Positions 17,359-26,374 of a stretch of DNA of 64,000 bases are shown here, one piece after another; the first letter of the stretch is position 1; the number at the start of each line of letters is the position of its first letter. The notes beneath the pieces are model-generated. The model saw only the letters and a program-made list of their open reading frames with translations. It was not told the origin of the DNA and did no database searches. The position numbers and the translations under genes are program-made. The stretch comes from Bacillus sp. BA3 (GTDB lineage: Bacteria; Bacillota; Bacilli; Bacillales; DSM-1321): the NCBI GenBank assembly GCA_002835675.1, contig PIZR01000010.1, forward strand, positions 22,184 through 86,183, given 5' to 3'.

Positions 17359-17436
17359 GTTCGCGTTTGTATAGGATGGGGAGCGTGTGTAATCATCGGT
17401 GCTCATCTAACATGTGAATGTCTTTAAAGTTGAAGT

Positions 17437-17468
17437 CCTCCCACAGTTTATTGATGGGAGGCCTTTTC
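17437..17468 (+). terminator. Terminator-like hairpin
   Basis: CCTCCCA and TGGGAGG pair, with CTTTTC behind. No gene ends immediately before it. The flanking TTAAAGTTGAAG resembles the context of the hairpins at 22142 and 28214. Confidence 0.5.
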
Positions 17469-17552
17469 TTATCCAGTAAGCAGGCTGTTTAACCCTAGTT
17501 ATTTCAACCCACTTAAACAATATGATCATAACGAATATTATTAAGTAGTACT

Positions 17553-17889
17553 ATGGAGACAGTATATCGGATTGAGGAAAAATCACATGATTTAATACTG
17601 TTGATTATTGAATTCGGATTAGATATTAACAATAAAAACAGATAAAGAAACTAAAGCATTTAAGGGGAAGATTAACCTGTTAAAGGAATTCAATGTTTGT
17701 TATACTCTTGACGCTGATGTTAAGTGGGAGAAAATAAAAAAAGGATTGAGCAGTAAAAAAGAGGATGTTTTACAAGAAGTCTTGAAAAGGATGGAGCACT
17801 GTGAGTATTTTATTGTGAAAAGTGATAGTAAGCATCATATTATCAATACTTCATTAATACGGTATATACGCATTTTTGAAAATAAGTAA
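17553..17889 (+). pseudogene. Small gene of unknown function broken by one frameshift
   Basis: ATG 17553 opens 30 codons (METVYRIEEKSHDLILLIIE...), ending at TAA just after an AAAAAC run (about 17636). The reading continues without interruption in another frame for about 80 codons (TDKETKAFKGKINLLKEFN... to IRYIRIFENK) up to TAA 17889. The joined product would be about 110 residues with no recognised domain. It is a frameshift in an A-run, a sequencing error, or programmed slippage. Confidence 0.45.
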
Positions 17890-17936
17890 TCTCACTACTG
17901 CTTTCTTGGAATATAAGTTATGGTTGTATTCTCCTA

Positions 17937-18038
17937 ACAGTCTATCTGGGAGGGGATTTTTCTATGGCAAAAAAACTTTTTCATACATATACAGAGCGAA
18001 TAGGTTTGGTTAACACTTTGAAAGGAGTGAAGAGATGA
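17937..18038 (+). mobile_element. Remnant of the 5' end of an IS3-family orfA
   Basis: TCTATCTGGGAGGGG followed by ATG 17964 opens a 24-codon frame MAKKLFHTYTERIG... ending at TGA 18036-18038. The upstream sequence and the F-x-TYTE motif also occur at 32836-32926. IS3-type OrfA proteins begin like this (K-x-x-x-x-Y-x-x-E). Only the start is left. The frame ends in ATGA with the next gene, so it may now act as its translated leader. Confidence 0.45.
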
Positions 18039-18727
18039 ATAAAGAGTTAGATGATGGTTTTATTGAGTCATTAATGGTTTCCCTTCAAGACGAAAGGGTC
18101 ATTGAAAAGATAAAAGCAATAGCTGAAGCGGCCTCGTTTAGTCAAATGGGGGAATATAAGGAGCTGCTGAGAGGAAAAGAAAAAGAAATAGCAAGACTCC
18201 AACAAGAGATTGAGTCGAAGAAAGAGGAAATTAGTGAGTACCAAATAAAGATTACCCATCTAAATGTGAAAATGGAAGCCTATTATACTGAATTGCAAAA
18301 GAGAAGAGCTGACTATCGGGAAGCGGAAGAACTTTACGAAGCTGTTCAACAATTATCCGAAACCACTAAAAGTTCGTTAAAAGGAATTTTCAAGGGCGGG
18401 TCGGTGCAGGAATTCATTGTTTGTGGTGTGCAATATGAAAACATTTCATCTTTGTGGGATTTTATCAAAAACGAGATTATGGAAGGAAGAGAGCAGGAAA
18501 GAGAGATTTTGCTCGCCCTTTTTATGTATTTCTTTCAAGAATACGGTAAAACATACGATACCCCTTTATATAAAATACAGCAAGTGAAAATGAATGAGGT
18601 CTTCAGGGAAGACTTGTACATAAGGGCCCTCAATAGCAAAATATCAGGGAACATTACGGACATCCTGCTGCCGGGTTATATAAGCATTAATGGTAAAACC
18701 ATTAAAAAATCCGTTGTGAGAATCTAG
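18035..18727 (+). CDS. GrpE-like coiled-coil protein, partner of the Hsp70-like ATPase
   Basis: 230 residues; ribosome site AAAGGAGTG before ATG 18035. Residues 40-115 form a long charged coiled coil (KEKEIARLQQEIESKKEEISE). After a glycine-rich turn (GIFKGGSV) comes a helical part, and the end ILLPGYISINGKTIKKSVVRI (about 210-230) resembles the beta-strand tail of GrpE (GYxLxGRVLRPAMVxV). GrpE is the nucleotide-exchange factor of DnaK; here the next gene, 36 bases on, carries an Hsp70-type ATPase. I infer a dedicated exchange factor or clamp; sequence identity to true GrpE is low. Confidence 0.55.
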   Translation: MNKELDDGFIESLMVSLQDERVIEKIKAIAEAASFSQMGEYKELLRGKEKEIARLQQEIESKKEEISEYQIKITHLNVKMEAYYTELQKRRADYREAEELYEAVQQLSETTKSSLKGIFKGGSVQEFIVCGVQYENISSLWDFIKNEIMEGREQEREILLALFMYFFQEYGKTYDTPLYKIQQVKMNEVFREDLYIRALNSKISGNITDILLPGYISINGKTIKKSVVRI

Positions 18728-18763
18728 CGGCGAAAAAGAGAATGATATTAAAGGAGAAATACA

Positions 18764-21700
18764 ATGACATCGATTATTATCCCAGAGATTGAAGAAGGCA
18801 TTGAAAAAATCCTTCTTATGCAATGGTATAAGCAGCCAGGCGATTATATTACGGTTGGCGAAAGCTTAGCCAAATTCAGCTGTGAGGGCATCGAATTTGA
18901 CCTCTTTTCAGAAAAGGAAGGAACCCTTAAAGAATTGAATGTAGCGGAGGACACTATAGTCAAGATTGGTGATCTGATATGTTATTTGGATTCTGGTGAT
19001 GCAATTTCAGAAGAATTATTAAAAGAAGTTGAAAAACAAGAAACGATAGAAGATAAAGAGCCGCATGAGAACGTAACAAGCTTAGCTGAAAAAAACAACA
19101 TAGACAGTTCCATATACTTAATGAATAAGAACGAAGAGCAGGTTCTATTCTCACCTGATTCCCAAACCGTTCCGGTCTCTGCCATTTCAATGACTTATAA
19201 AGAAGTGAGATCTTTAATCAGCCATTTATATCAGAGTGCAGAAGAAACCTTCTTCAAGGATGAAGCGAGCTTCTTTCAAGACATTAAAAAGATGCTCCGT
19301 TCCAGATGGGTTTACATGAATAATGGGAATATTATATATGATCACAACATCGCAGCTTTATTTCCTTATAGAAAATACTATGAATTAGTGGACGAGGATT
19401 TTGACTACAAAAAGCATCTGGACGTTTCCGGTTTTAAGGGTGATGCCATGACACGGGAAGAAGCTGCGAAAAGTTTCAATACAACCGATCACCCTGTATA
19501 TAAGAGAATACTAGCTTTAGATGATTACTCCGCGAGTAAAAACCCTTCCATTTCTAGGATATTTGCCAATCAAACGGCTAACTCTTCTAAATCGATAGCG
19601 TTTAAATCCAACGGGTACGACATTCAAAGCTTCGATGTAGTAAATCAAAAAACAAATTTGCTGGGAAAGGGATTTTTCGTTCCCGTTTTCCGTTTAAATG
19701 CGGAAAATGCCTTTGAAATCAATGACCGAATGGCTCTCCATCTCTGGCTGGAAAACCGATTGGTACCAAGTGGATTAAGCGCAGAACGCCAGAAGGAGTA
19801 TGAGTATTTACTGGAATTATATCAATTAAAGGGTTTAGATCAGGAAAGTTTTCTAAAAGAATTGCCATCGATCGCTATCGATTCCAAGACGTTTTATGAG
19901 AAGCTTTTAAAATCTGAAAAAGTAAGAGCTGATATTGATACATATGACGAAAAGATGTTAACAGATCCAAACCGGGGACATTGGGATTTATGGCCTGTCC
20001 ACTCTGCTGAAAAACCTTTAACGATAAAACTGAACGAAGAAATAATGGCCAGAAACCCTAAAATGGATATCAGGGAGGACGGCATAGTTGGCATTGACTT
20101 TGGAACGAAAAGTACAGTGGTCGTCCATCAAGAAGAAAGTGATTTTACTCTTCCCATGCGTATAGGGATTGGCTACCTTAACACGGAAGTACAAGACTGG
20201 CATTATGAAAATCCAACCGTGATCGAATTTATCGATTTAGAACATTTCCTGGAGCTTTATCAAGAAAAAGAAGGAAGACCGGATACAAGGTGGCAGGATG
20301 TGACGGTTTCCCACAATGCCCTTAACAACTTGATGAATGGAAAGAGTGACCATTACTATTCCATATTGAATAATTTAAAGCAGTGGGCTGGAGAAAAGAG
20401 AAACGAACTCCGATTAAAGGACAAGAGGGGATATGCCGTTGTACTGCGTTCCTTTTTGGACTTAACCGATCAGGAAATCAATCCAATTGAATTATATGCC
20501 TACTACCTCGGTTTGTATATCAATAACCAGAACAATGGAATTTACCTGGACTACACCTTATCTTTCCCGGTGACGTATGAAAAAGAGGTAAGGGAAAAAA
20601 TTCTGAAGTGTTTTGAGCGTGGGTTAAAAAAGACGCTTCCTATGCCGATTCAGCAGGATGAAGAATTAATGAAAAAGTTTCGTGTCACCGCTGGGGCGAG
20701 TGAACCTGCTGCCTATGCCGTTTGTGCGTTACAGGAATACGGGTTTGAACCTGAAGAGGATGAAAAAACATACTATGGCGTGTTTGATTTTGGTGGAGGA
20801 ACGACAGATTTTGATTTTGGGATTTGGCGTGAAGCGGGCTTGAAAGAAAGCAGGTATGATTATGTCATCGAGCATTTTGCAGCGGGAGGGGACCGTTATT
20901 TAGGTGGGGAGAACATGCTAGAGCTTTTGGCGTTCCAAGTGTTTAAAAACAACCAAAGAACAATGCGTGAGCTAAACATTCCTTTTACTCTCCCAGCAGA
21001 ATGTGTGAAATTTCCCGGAAGTGAAACGCTGATAAATGAGTCACAAGAATCCTATTTAAATACGAAACAATTGGTAGAAAAATTAAGGCCGCTTTGGGAA
21101 AGGCATGAACGGTATGAGGAACAGTTTGGAAAAGGCATGATCCGGGCTGACTTGTTTGACAAAGCGGGTCACGCAAAACTCAATGTGGAACTTTTGATCG
21201 ATCAAGATGAAATGGAACAACTGATTGAGGAAAGAATTGAAAAAGGCATTAAAAATTTCTTTGAGTCATTAAGGCGCGCTTTTGCCCGGTCAGAACACAG
21301 TAGAATTAATAAAGTGAATATCCTCCTTGCAGGTAATTCAAGTAAATCCCCGGTCGTCATGAATCTATTTAATAAATGGATTGAAATAGAAGTGCAGAGC
21401 ACTCAAAACTGGGGAGAAGTATCTAATGATCTTTTTGAGATTCTCCCGCCACTGGGGACAGAAGGCGCTTATTTAAAGCAAGAAGAGAGAAACAGAGTGA
21501 TTAACCGAGATATATTAACCGCTCCTACAGGAAAAACGGGCGTTGCCTTTGGACTTGTACAAAGCAGAAAAGGCGGAAGTATAAAAGTTATTGACCGCGA
21601 TATGGTGAATGGTGAATCAAAGTTCAAGTATTTTCTTGGCATCGGGAGAAAAGGTAAATTAAAAACAATGATTGATCAAGAAGAAGAGTATAACAAATGG

Positions 21701-21949
21701 CATCTTTTCATTGATGCGTCAGAAGAAGATTTTGAAATTTATTACACAAGCCTGCCGGAAGCTAGTACCAACCAGCTTGATATTAAGCAGGCACAGAGGA
21801 AAAAGCTTCGAATTAAGTATGTGGATGATTCGGCCTTTGTTTATATTCGAACCATAAGCCCGACTGTCATCGAATATGTTGTTGCAGACGAAGGCTCGAT
21901 TTTAAGTGGGGATTATTTATCTGAAATTACTAAAGTGGAATTAAGCTAA
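18764..21949 (+). CDS. Lipoyl-like domain fused to an Hsp70/actin-type ATPase
   Basis: 1061 residues; ribosome site AAAGGAG precedes ATG 18764. Residues 1-78 read as a biotinyl/lipoyl hammerhead (IIIPEIEEGIEKILLMQWYK, PGDYITVGESL, KEGTLKELNVAEDTIVKIGDLI), but the usual D-K site is replaced by SCEGIE, so no lysine for modification. Residues 80-435 match nothing I know. An Hsp70/actin-type domain fills about 440-930: phosphate-1 GIVGIDFGTKSTVVV (about 439), phosphate-2 VFDFGGGTTDFDFG (about 675) and adenosine motif NILLAGNSSKSPVV (about 851). The last 130 residues are beta-rich. A GrpE-like gene precedes it. No substrate-binding domain of classical DnaK is seen, so it is probably a specialised ATPase; its cellular role is unknown. 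Confidence 0.75.
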   Translation: MTSIIIPEIEEGIEKILLMQWYKQPGDYITVGESLAKFSCEGIEFDLFSEKEGTLKELNVAEDTIVKIGDLICYLDSGDAISEELLKEVEKQETIEDKEPHENVTSLAEKNNIDSSIYLMNKNEEQVLFSPDSQTVPVSAISMTYKEVRSLISHLYQSAEETFFKDEASFFQDIKKMLRSRWVYMNNGNIIYDHNIAALFPYRKYYELVDEDFDYKKHLDVSGFKGDAMTREEAAKSFNTTDHPVYKRILALDDYSASKNPSISRIFANQTANSSKSIAFKSNGYDIQSFDVVNQKTNLLGKGFFVPVFRLNAENAFEINDRMALHLWLENRLVPSGLSAERQKEYEYLLELYQLKGLDQESFLKELPSIAIDSKTFYEKLLKSEKVRADIDTYDEKMLTDPNRGHWDLWPVHSAEKPLTIKLNEEIMARNPKMDIREDGIVGIDFGTKSTVVVHQEESDFTLPMRIGIGYLNTEVQDWHYENPTVIEFIDLEHFLELYQEKEGRPDTRWQDVTVSHNALNNLMNGKSDHYYSILNNLKQWAGEKRNELRLKDKRGYAVVLRSFLDLTDQEINPIELYAYYLGLYINNQNNGIYLDYTLSFPVTYEKEVREKILKCFERGLKKTLPMPIQQDEELMKKFRVTAGASEPAAYAVCALQEYGFEPEEDEKTYYGVFDFGGGTTDFDFGIWREAGLKESRYDYVIEHFAAGGDRYLGGENMLELLAFQVFKNNQRTMRELNIPFTLPAECVKFPGSETLINESQESYLNTKQLVEKLRPLWERHERYEEQFGKGMIRADLFDKAGHAKLNVELLIDQDEMEQLIEERIEKGIKNFFESLRRAFARSEHSRINKVNILLAGNSSKSPVVMNLFNKWIEIEVQSTQNWGEVSNDLFEILPPLGTEGAYLKQEERNRVINRDILTAPTGKTGVAFGLVQSRKGGSIKVIDRDMVNGESKFKYFLGIGRKGKLKTMIDQEEEYNKWHLFIDASEEDFEIYYTSLPEASTNQLDIKQAQRKKLRIKYVDDSAFVYIRTISPTVIEYVVADEGSILSGDYLSEITKVELS

Positions 21950-22258
21950 TAAGATATGTTGAACGAAAAAATTAGGTTAAAACACAACAGATCATTCATG
22001 TGTATGGGCTTTGATTGCTTCAATTGAATATATCAAGATGAAAGATGCTATGTTCAATTGAGTGGTATATAAATAGAATATGTCCTCGCTTGGTGCAGGG
22101 TTAAGGTTTTATGCAGGACCTTGAGTGACTATAAAGTTAAAGGCCCCCCACAGTTTACTGTGGGGGACCTTTTCATGCTCATCGTATATGTATTCCCATG
22201 GACCCCATTTAATAGCCTTTATAATGTTCAAGAAATAGTTTTCATTTCCAACATTTTT
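21950..22258. other. Convergent intergenic region
   Basis: It holds the terminator at 22142-22173 and otherwise nothing recognisable. A short word AGTGGTATATAAAT (about 22062) also occurs near 16935. Confidence 0.4.
22142..22173 (+). terminator. Terminator between the Hsp70-like and ger operons
   Basis: CCCCCACAG and CTGTGGGGG pair around TTTA, with CCTTTTC behind. Confidence 0.7.
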
Positions 22259-23473
22259 TCACTTCTTTGATCCTCCTGTTGTTCCATAATCATTAAGAGT
22301 TAATTTTACATCGTAGTTGATCGGAGCTTCACTAAATGTTTGGTCCCAATCCTTTTTGACCTTATTCCATACTTTGGGGTGCTCAATTCTCAATCGATTT
22401 CCGAAGCCGGCAACGTCCGTTTTGTATTCTTTTTGCATTTTTTCTAAAACATTCCCCACCAAGCGTTTCACTTCTTTTTCTGATGATTTTTCTGCTTTTT
22501 TTAGAAATTCATTTTTAAAAGTATCTCCTGAAACTACCCAGTTTTCAGATAGTCTCCCCACTGATTCAATGTTTACATCAAAAGAGATGCTGTCTCCTTT
22601 AACACGTGGTATGATACTGCTTTTCATGGTCTCTATTTCATATACAATCGGCTCACCGGTTTCTTTATCAAAGCTTTTCACTACACCGCCTTTTCCCTTA
22701 CCTGTTATCCATGTTACGCCCTCCAGTTCCTCTTCATTTAAAGTACCAGTCATTTTGTGCGTCTTTCCATTGATTACGGCAGCTCCGGCAAATTTGACTT
22801 GCCCATCTGCTGATAGAACTTTTTGCATCAGAAAACTAGACCCTGATTTGATCTTGCTTTCTACTTTAATATGTGACATGGGGGGCAAAATCCTCGTTGT
22901 TCGATATGCATTTTCTACAATGCCAGCCAGACGGAACGCTGGAATTTCCCCTGCCTTCTTTGTTTCCAGTGTTTTGCTTGCTCTTCCTTTACTGATGAGC
23001 ACAAGGCAGCTTGGTCTAAGCTCACTTTCCCGTAGATTTTGATCAAGTATTTGTTCCAACTTATACGATTTTGCAAGGTTTTCACCGATAACAACCACTT
23101 TCATATGGTGCGCGGTTACGGGTTGTTCACTTCTCAGTGATAATTCACGAACCATTTGATGCATGGAGTCTCCAGTTTCAGAAACATTAACATAAGATTT
23201 TTGTTGTGGTCCGGATTGTTTCGTTGTCGAACTCGCTACCTGTGGAGTGATAAATTGATAGGTTGCAGTAATCAGGTTCCTTTTTGAATAACCCCCCCCT
23301 TGTTCGTTTAACTTTTTCTCGATGGTGGACTGCTTGGCCTTATCGAATGCCAAACCTATACCTAAACTTTGCTCTTCAATTTCATGACTGCTCCAACATC
23401 CTGTAAGGGATAAGAACAAAAGAACAGAGAGGGAAATGTAGAGGGGGCGCGTCTTGCTATGTGATTGTTTCAT
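22259..23473 (-). CDS. Spore germinant receptor lipoprotein, Ger(x)C family
   Basis: 404 residues on the minus strand. A signal peptide ends in the lipobox LSLTGC with Cys26 as lipidation site. The mature part shows Ger(x)C features: EEQSLGIGLAFD, ITATYQFITPQ, the HHMKVVVIGENLA segment and a C-terminal domain with YDVKLTLNDYGTT. C subunits sit on the outer face of the spore inner membrane and are needed with A and B subunits for nutrient-triggered germination. The start overlaps the end of the B gene by 17 bases. Confidence 0.92.
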   Translation of the reverse strand: MKQSHSKTRPLYISLSVLLFLSLTGCWSSHEIEEQSLGIGLAFDKAKQSTIEKKLNEQGGGYSKRNLITATYQFITPQVASSTTKQSGPQQKSYVNVSETGDSMHQMVRELSLRSEQPVTAHHMKVVVIGENLAKSYKLEQILDQNLRESELRPSCLVLISKGRASKTLETKKAGEIPAFRLAGIVENAYRTTRILPPMSHIKVESKIKSGSSFLMQKVLSADGQVKFAGAAVINGKTHKMTGTLNEEELEGVTWITGKGKGGVVKSFDKETGEPIVYEIETMKSSIIPRVKGDSISFDVNIESVGRLSENWVVSGDTFKNEFLKKAEKSSEKEVKRLVGNVLEKMQKEYKTDVAGFGNRLRIEHPKVWNKVKKDWDQTFSEAPINYDVKLTLNDYGTTGGSKK

Positions 23474-24563
23474 ATTTTTTCCCTCCCTTTATTCTTGAGA
23501 TGATAAGCAGTAGAAGGGGGAGTAAACCAAATAAAAACATGGCGATATTGCCGACGAAATCTCCTTGCTTAAATAGGTCATTGATATTTTTCGGAATCAT
23601 GGCAAAGATGTAGAGAATCGGAAGCAAACCAAACATGAATGGGTGAATGCTTTTTTTCGTAATTTGAGCCAGCCCTAAAGCGGCTGCAAAAAATGTAATC
23701 GTAAATGTGGCGAATATTTGCATGATCCAGACAACGAGCAATAAAGATTCAAACCGTTCAAAGATCAACCCGGCGACTTCAAAACTTCGGATAAGATCAA
23801 GTGTCGGCCATGTTCTCATGACCACTCCATCAATAGATAATGCCCCGATAACCATTACGACCGTTATCACGTAAAAAATCAATGGAATGGATACTCCAAC
23901 AAGCAGGGCTTTTACTGCTTTTTTTGGTGAATTCATAAATGGAATAAGCAGTAGCATGATTTCAGGCCCTGAAAAAGCGAGAGCCGTTGTTTTTACTCCT
24001 TTCAGTACAGGGACGATTCCTTCTCCTAATACCGGACGCAGATTATCGATCTCGAATATTTTAAAGCTCATGAAGGTAACAACCAAAAAAAGGATAACTG
24101 TCAAAGGTAAAATAATTTCAAAAAGACGGGCCATCGGGTTAATGCCGCCGATGATGAGATAAAGACCTACCCACATGAAAATCATGATGATTGCCCAAGT
24201 AGGCGTACCCTCCAGAAGTAAATACCTTATTACTTCCGCCATTGCACGGAGCTGAAAACTGGAAGTTGTAAGAAAGTAACATATTACAACTAAACTTAGT
24301 AACCCACCCAGCCATTTTCCTACAATTGCATTGATGTATTGATAGAAGGTCTTTTCGGGAAACTGTTGGCTTAATTTGACCATGATCAGCCCCGCGGTTA
24401 TTGTGATGACTCCGCCTAAAATAACGCTTATCCATACATCTGGTGTTTGTACCTTTTCCGTAGATGATCTGGGTAGGGTGAGTAATCCTGTGCCGAGTAT
24501 GAAGTTGATGACAATGACAGCTGCTTGTGGAGTTGTAATTTTGTCTTTCGGGCTGAGAATCAT
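23457..24563 (-). CDS. Spore germinant receptor permease-like subunit, GerAB family
   Basis: 368 residues, about ten membrane helices, amino-acid permease fold. The N-terminus KITTPQAAVIVINFILGTGLLTLPR is typical of GerAB/GerBB/GerKB proteins, where helices 1 and 6 line the germinant site. It lies between the A and C genes, 26 bases after A. The germinant cannot be predicted from the sequence. Confidence 0.92.
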   Translation of the reverse strand: MILSPKDKITTPQAAVIVINFILGTGLLTLPRSSTEKVQTPDVWISVILGGVITITAGLIMVKLSQQFPEKTFYQYINAIVGKWLGGLLSLVVICYFLTTSSFQLRAMAEVIRYLLLEGTPTWAIIMIFMWVGLYLIIGGINPMARLFEIILPLTVILFLVVTFMSFKIFEIDNLRPVLGEGIVPVLKGVKTTALAFSGPEIMLLLIPFMNSPKKAVKALLVGVSIPLIFYVITVVMVIGALSIDGVVMRTWPTLDLIRSFEVAGLIFERFESLLLVVWIMQIFATFTITFFAAALGLAQITKKSIHPFMFGLLPILYIFAMIPKNINDLFKQGDFVGNIAMFLFGLLPLLLLIISRIKGGKKYETIT

Positions 24564-24589
24564 TCTTTAACCACCCTTTCACCGATAGG

Positions 24590-26164
24590 TTATCCTTTAC
24601 GTATGGGGTTTTTTGTATGCAACATCTTTGGACGGCGTTTCATCATCATAAGTGGCATTCGCACTATCAGGTCTTTCCACTCACTTAAGCGATAAGGAAC
24701 GGCTGGACTCAAGTAAGGCACACCAAAGCTTTTTAATTTCACTAAATGACTGACCATTAAAAGAAAAAAGAGAATGACCCCGTATAATCCAAATGTAGCA
24801 GCACAAATCATAGCTGGAAAACGCAGAATCCGTAATGTAATCCCAATACTATAGTGCGGAATGGAAAATGATGAAATGGCGGTTAAGGCTACTACAATGA
24901 CCAAAACAGGGCTAACGATCCCTGCCTGTACAGCAGCTTCCCCAATGATTAAACCGCCGACAATTCCCATTGCGGGACCGATTGGCTTAGGCAATCGCAG
25001 TCCTGCTTCCCTCAAAATTTCTATGGCCATTTCCATGAATAATGCTTCGATAAGTGCCGGAAACGGAACCCCGGACCTGGTTCCGATAATGGAGATGGCC
25101 AGTTTGGTCGGAATCAACCCTGAATGAAATGAGATGAAAGCTATATACAAAGAGGGTGTAAAAAGAGCCAGAATAGCTGCGAGGTAACGAAGCATACGAA
25201 TGAATGTGCCAGGAATCCACCTTTCATAATAATCTTCCGGTGATTGCAACATCATGCTCAATGTAACCGGAACGATCAAAGCGAATGGCGTCCCATCTAA
25301 CAAGATGGCCACTCGACCTTCCATCAAAGCAGCGATCACCCGATCAGGACGCTCTGTATTCTGTACCTGCGGAAAAGGACTAAGGTAATTATCTTCGATA
25401 AGTTGCTCTACATAACCTGATTCCGGCACACTATCAATATCAATTTTCTTAATTCGATTTTCCACCTCTTGCACCAATTCGGGATCAACAATATCTTTTA
25501 TGTAAGCGACAACCAAATCTTTTTTTGAACGCTTTCCTACTTGGAATTTTACTAACGATAAATTCTCAATTTCACCACTGCACCTTAAAAAAGATGTATT
25601 ATCACTCAATGATTCAGTGAAACCGACCCGTGGACCTCTGACTAATGCCTCTGATACCGGTTCCTCGATCGCCCTTGTTTTATGTTTTGCAGTTCCTAGG
25701 ATCAGCGCATCCAATGATCCATCAATTAAAAGGGCGGTAGAACCTGTTAGTACTTTAGACGCTAACTCTTTAATGGAACGGACAGCTTCTATTTCACTAA
25801 TGGATAACACTTCATTTTTTATGAATTCTTTTGAAATGCTTCCCTTGAGGTAGGGAGTGTTCTGTTTATATTCTGCTGAAAAATCAACCATCAATGATGG
25901 CATGATATGCTGATCAATGAGATCTTTATCCGATAGTCCATCCACAAAAATGATAACTGACCGTATACCGGTTCGCCCTAGATTAAATTCCCGAAAATGC
26001 ACATCCCAATTATGGCCAATTTCTTGCTTAACACATTCAAGATTAAAATTAAGATTATCTGTAAACTGATGTGTTGAATCTTGGGAGGTATATGCTTCTT
26101 GTTTGTCTTTTTCGTTACCCTTTCCTTTTTTACCAATCTTTGATATCCACTCTTTCATCATCAT
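24590..26164 (-). CDS. Spore germinant receptor subunit, GerAA family
   Basis: About 524 residues. Four possible starts (GTG and three ATG) lie in a row; ATG 26164 has the best distance from AAAGGA (26171-26176) and overlaps the stop of the small gene upstream (TGATG). The large cytoplasmic N-terminal part (to about 280) has FREFNLGRTGIRSVIIFVDGLSDK and YLSPFPQVQNTERPDRV. It is followed by four to five membrane helices with EALFMEMAIEILREAGLRLPKP. A subunits of this family form the germination ion channel. First large gene of an A-B-C operon. Confidence 0.92.
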   Translation of the reverse strand: MMMKEWISKIGKKGKGNEKDKQEAYTSQDSTHQFTDNLNFNLECVKQEIGHNWDVHFREFNLGRTGIRSVIIFVDGLSDKDLIDQHIMPSLMVDFSAEYKQNTPYLKGSISKEFIKNEVLSISEIEAVRSIKELASKVLTGSTALLIDGSLDALILGTAKHKTRAIEEPVSEALVRGPRVGFTESLSDNTSFLRCSGEIENLSLVKFQVGKRSKKDLVVAYIKDIVDPELVQEVENRIKKIDIDSVPESGYVEQLIEDNYLSPFPQVQNTERPDRVIAALMEGRVAILLDGTPFALIVPVTLSMMLQSPEDYYERWIPGTFIRMLRYLAAILALFTPSLYIAFISFHSGLIPTKLAISIIGTRSGVPFPALIEALFMEMAIEILREAGLRLPKPIGPAMGIVGGLIIGEAAVQAGIVSPVLVIVVALTAISSFSIPHYSIGITLRILRFPAMICAATFGLYGVILFFLLMVSHLVKLKSFGVPYLSPAVPYRLSEWKDLIVRMPLMMMKRRPKMLHTKNPIRKG

Positions 26165-26289
26165 CACTCATCCTTTGAGGTGCGAAGCAAATTAAACAAT
26201 TTGCTGATTAGATACGGAATAACAAACACAATGAAAGCCTGTATAAAAACCTGCCATTCTGGAAGGTAGGAAACAATCGTTTTCCACAT
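26164..26289 (-). CDS. Small single-pass membrane protein at the head of the ger operon
   Basis: 41 residues from ATG 26289 (ribosome site GGGTG at 26296-26300) to TGA 26164-26166. The middle, FIQAFIVFVIPYLISKLF, is one membrane helix and the tail is basic. It overlaps the A gene start (TGATG), so it is co-translated with the receptor. Small D-type subunits are known in some germinant receptor operons; this one could be such a subunit, though it has one helix where D proteins usually have two. Confidence 0.6.
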   Translation of the reverse strand: MWKTIVSYLPEWQVFIQAFIVFVIPYLISKLFNLLRTSKDE

Positions 26290-26344
26290 TTTCATCACCC
26301 TAAACTTGTCTCAGATAGCAGCTGGAATTCCTTTATTTCTCAAA

Positions 26345-26374
26345 TAGTATTAATATCTTCTATGTTTCTTATGC
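26345..26374 (-). promoter_or_regulatory. Sigma-G-type forespore promoter of the ger operon
   Basis: On the minus strand GCATA (26370-26374) and AATACTA (26345-26351) are 18 bases apart, close to the sigma-G pattern of a GMATA -35 and a CATNNTA -10. It sits about 56 bases before the small first gene. Germinant receptor operons are normally sigma-G dependent. Confidence 0.55.

Noticed and set aside
22317..23042. 241-codon plus-strand frame
   Set aside because: It lies opposite the Ger(x)C lipoprotein gene; no ribosome site and composition of an antisense shadow.
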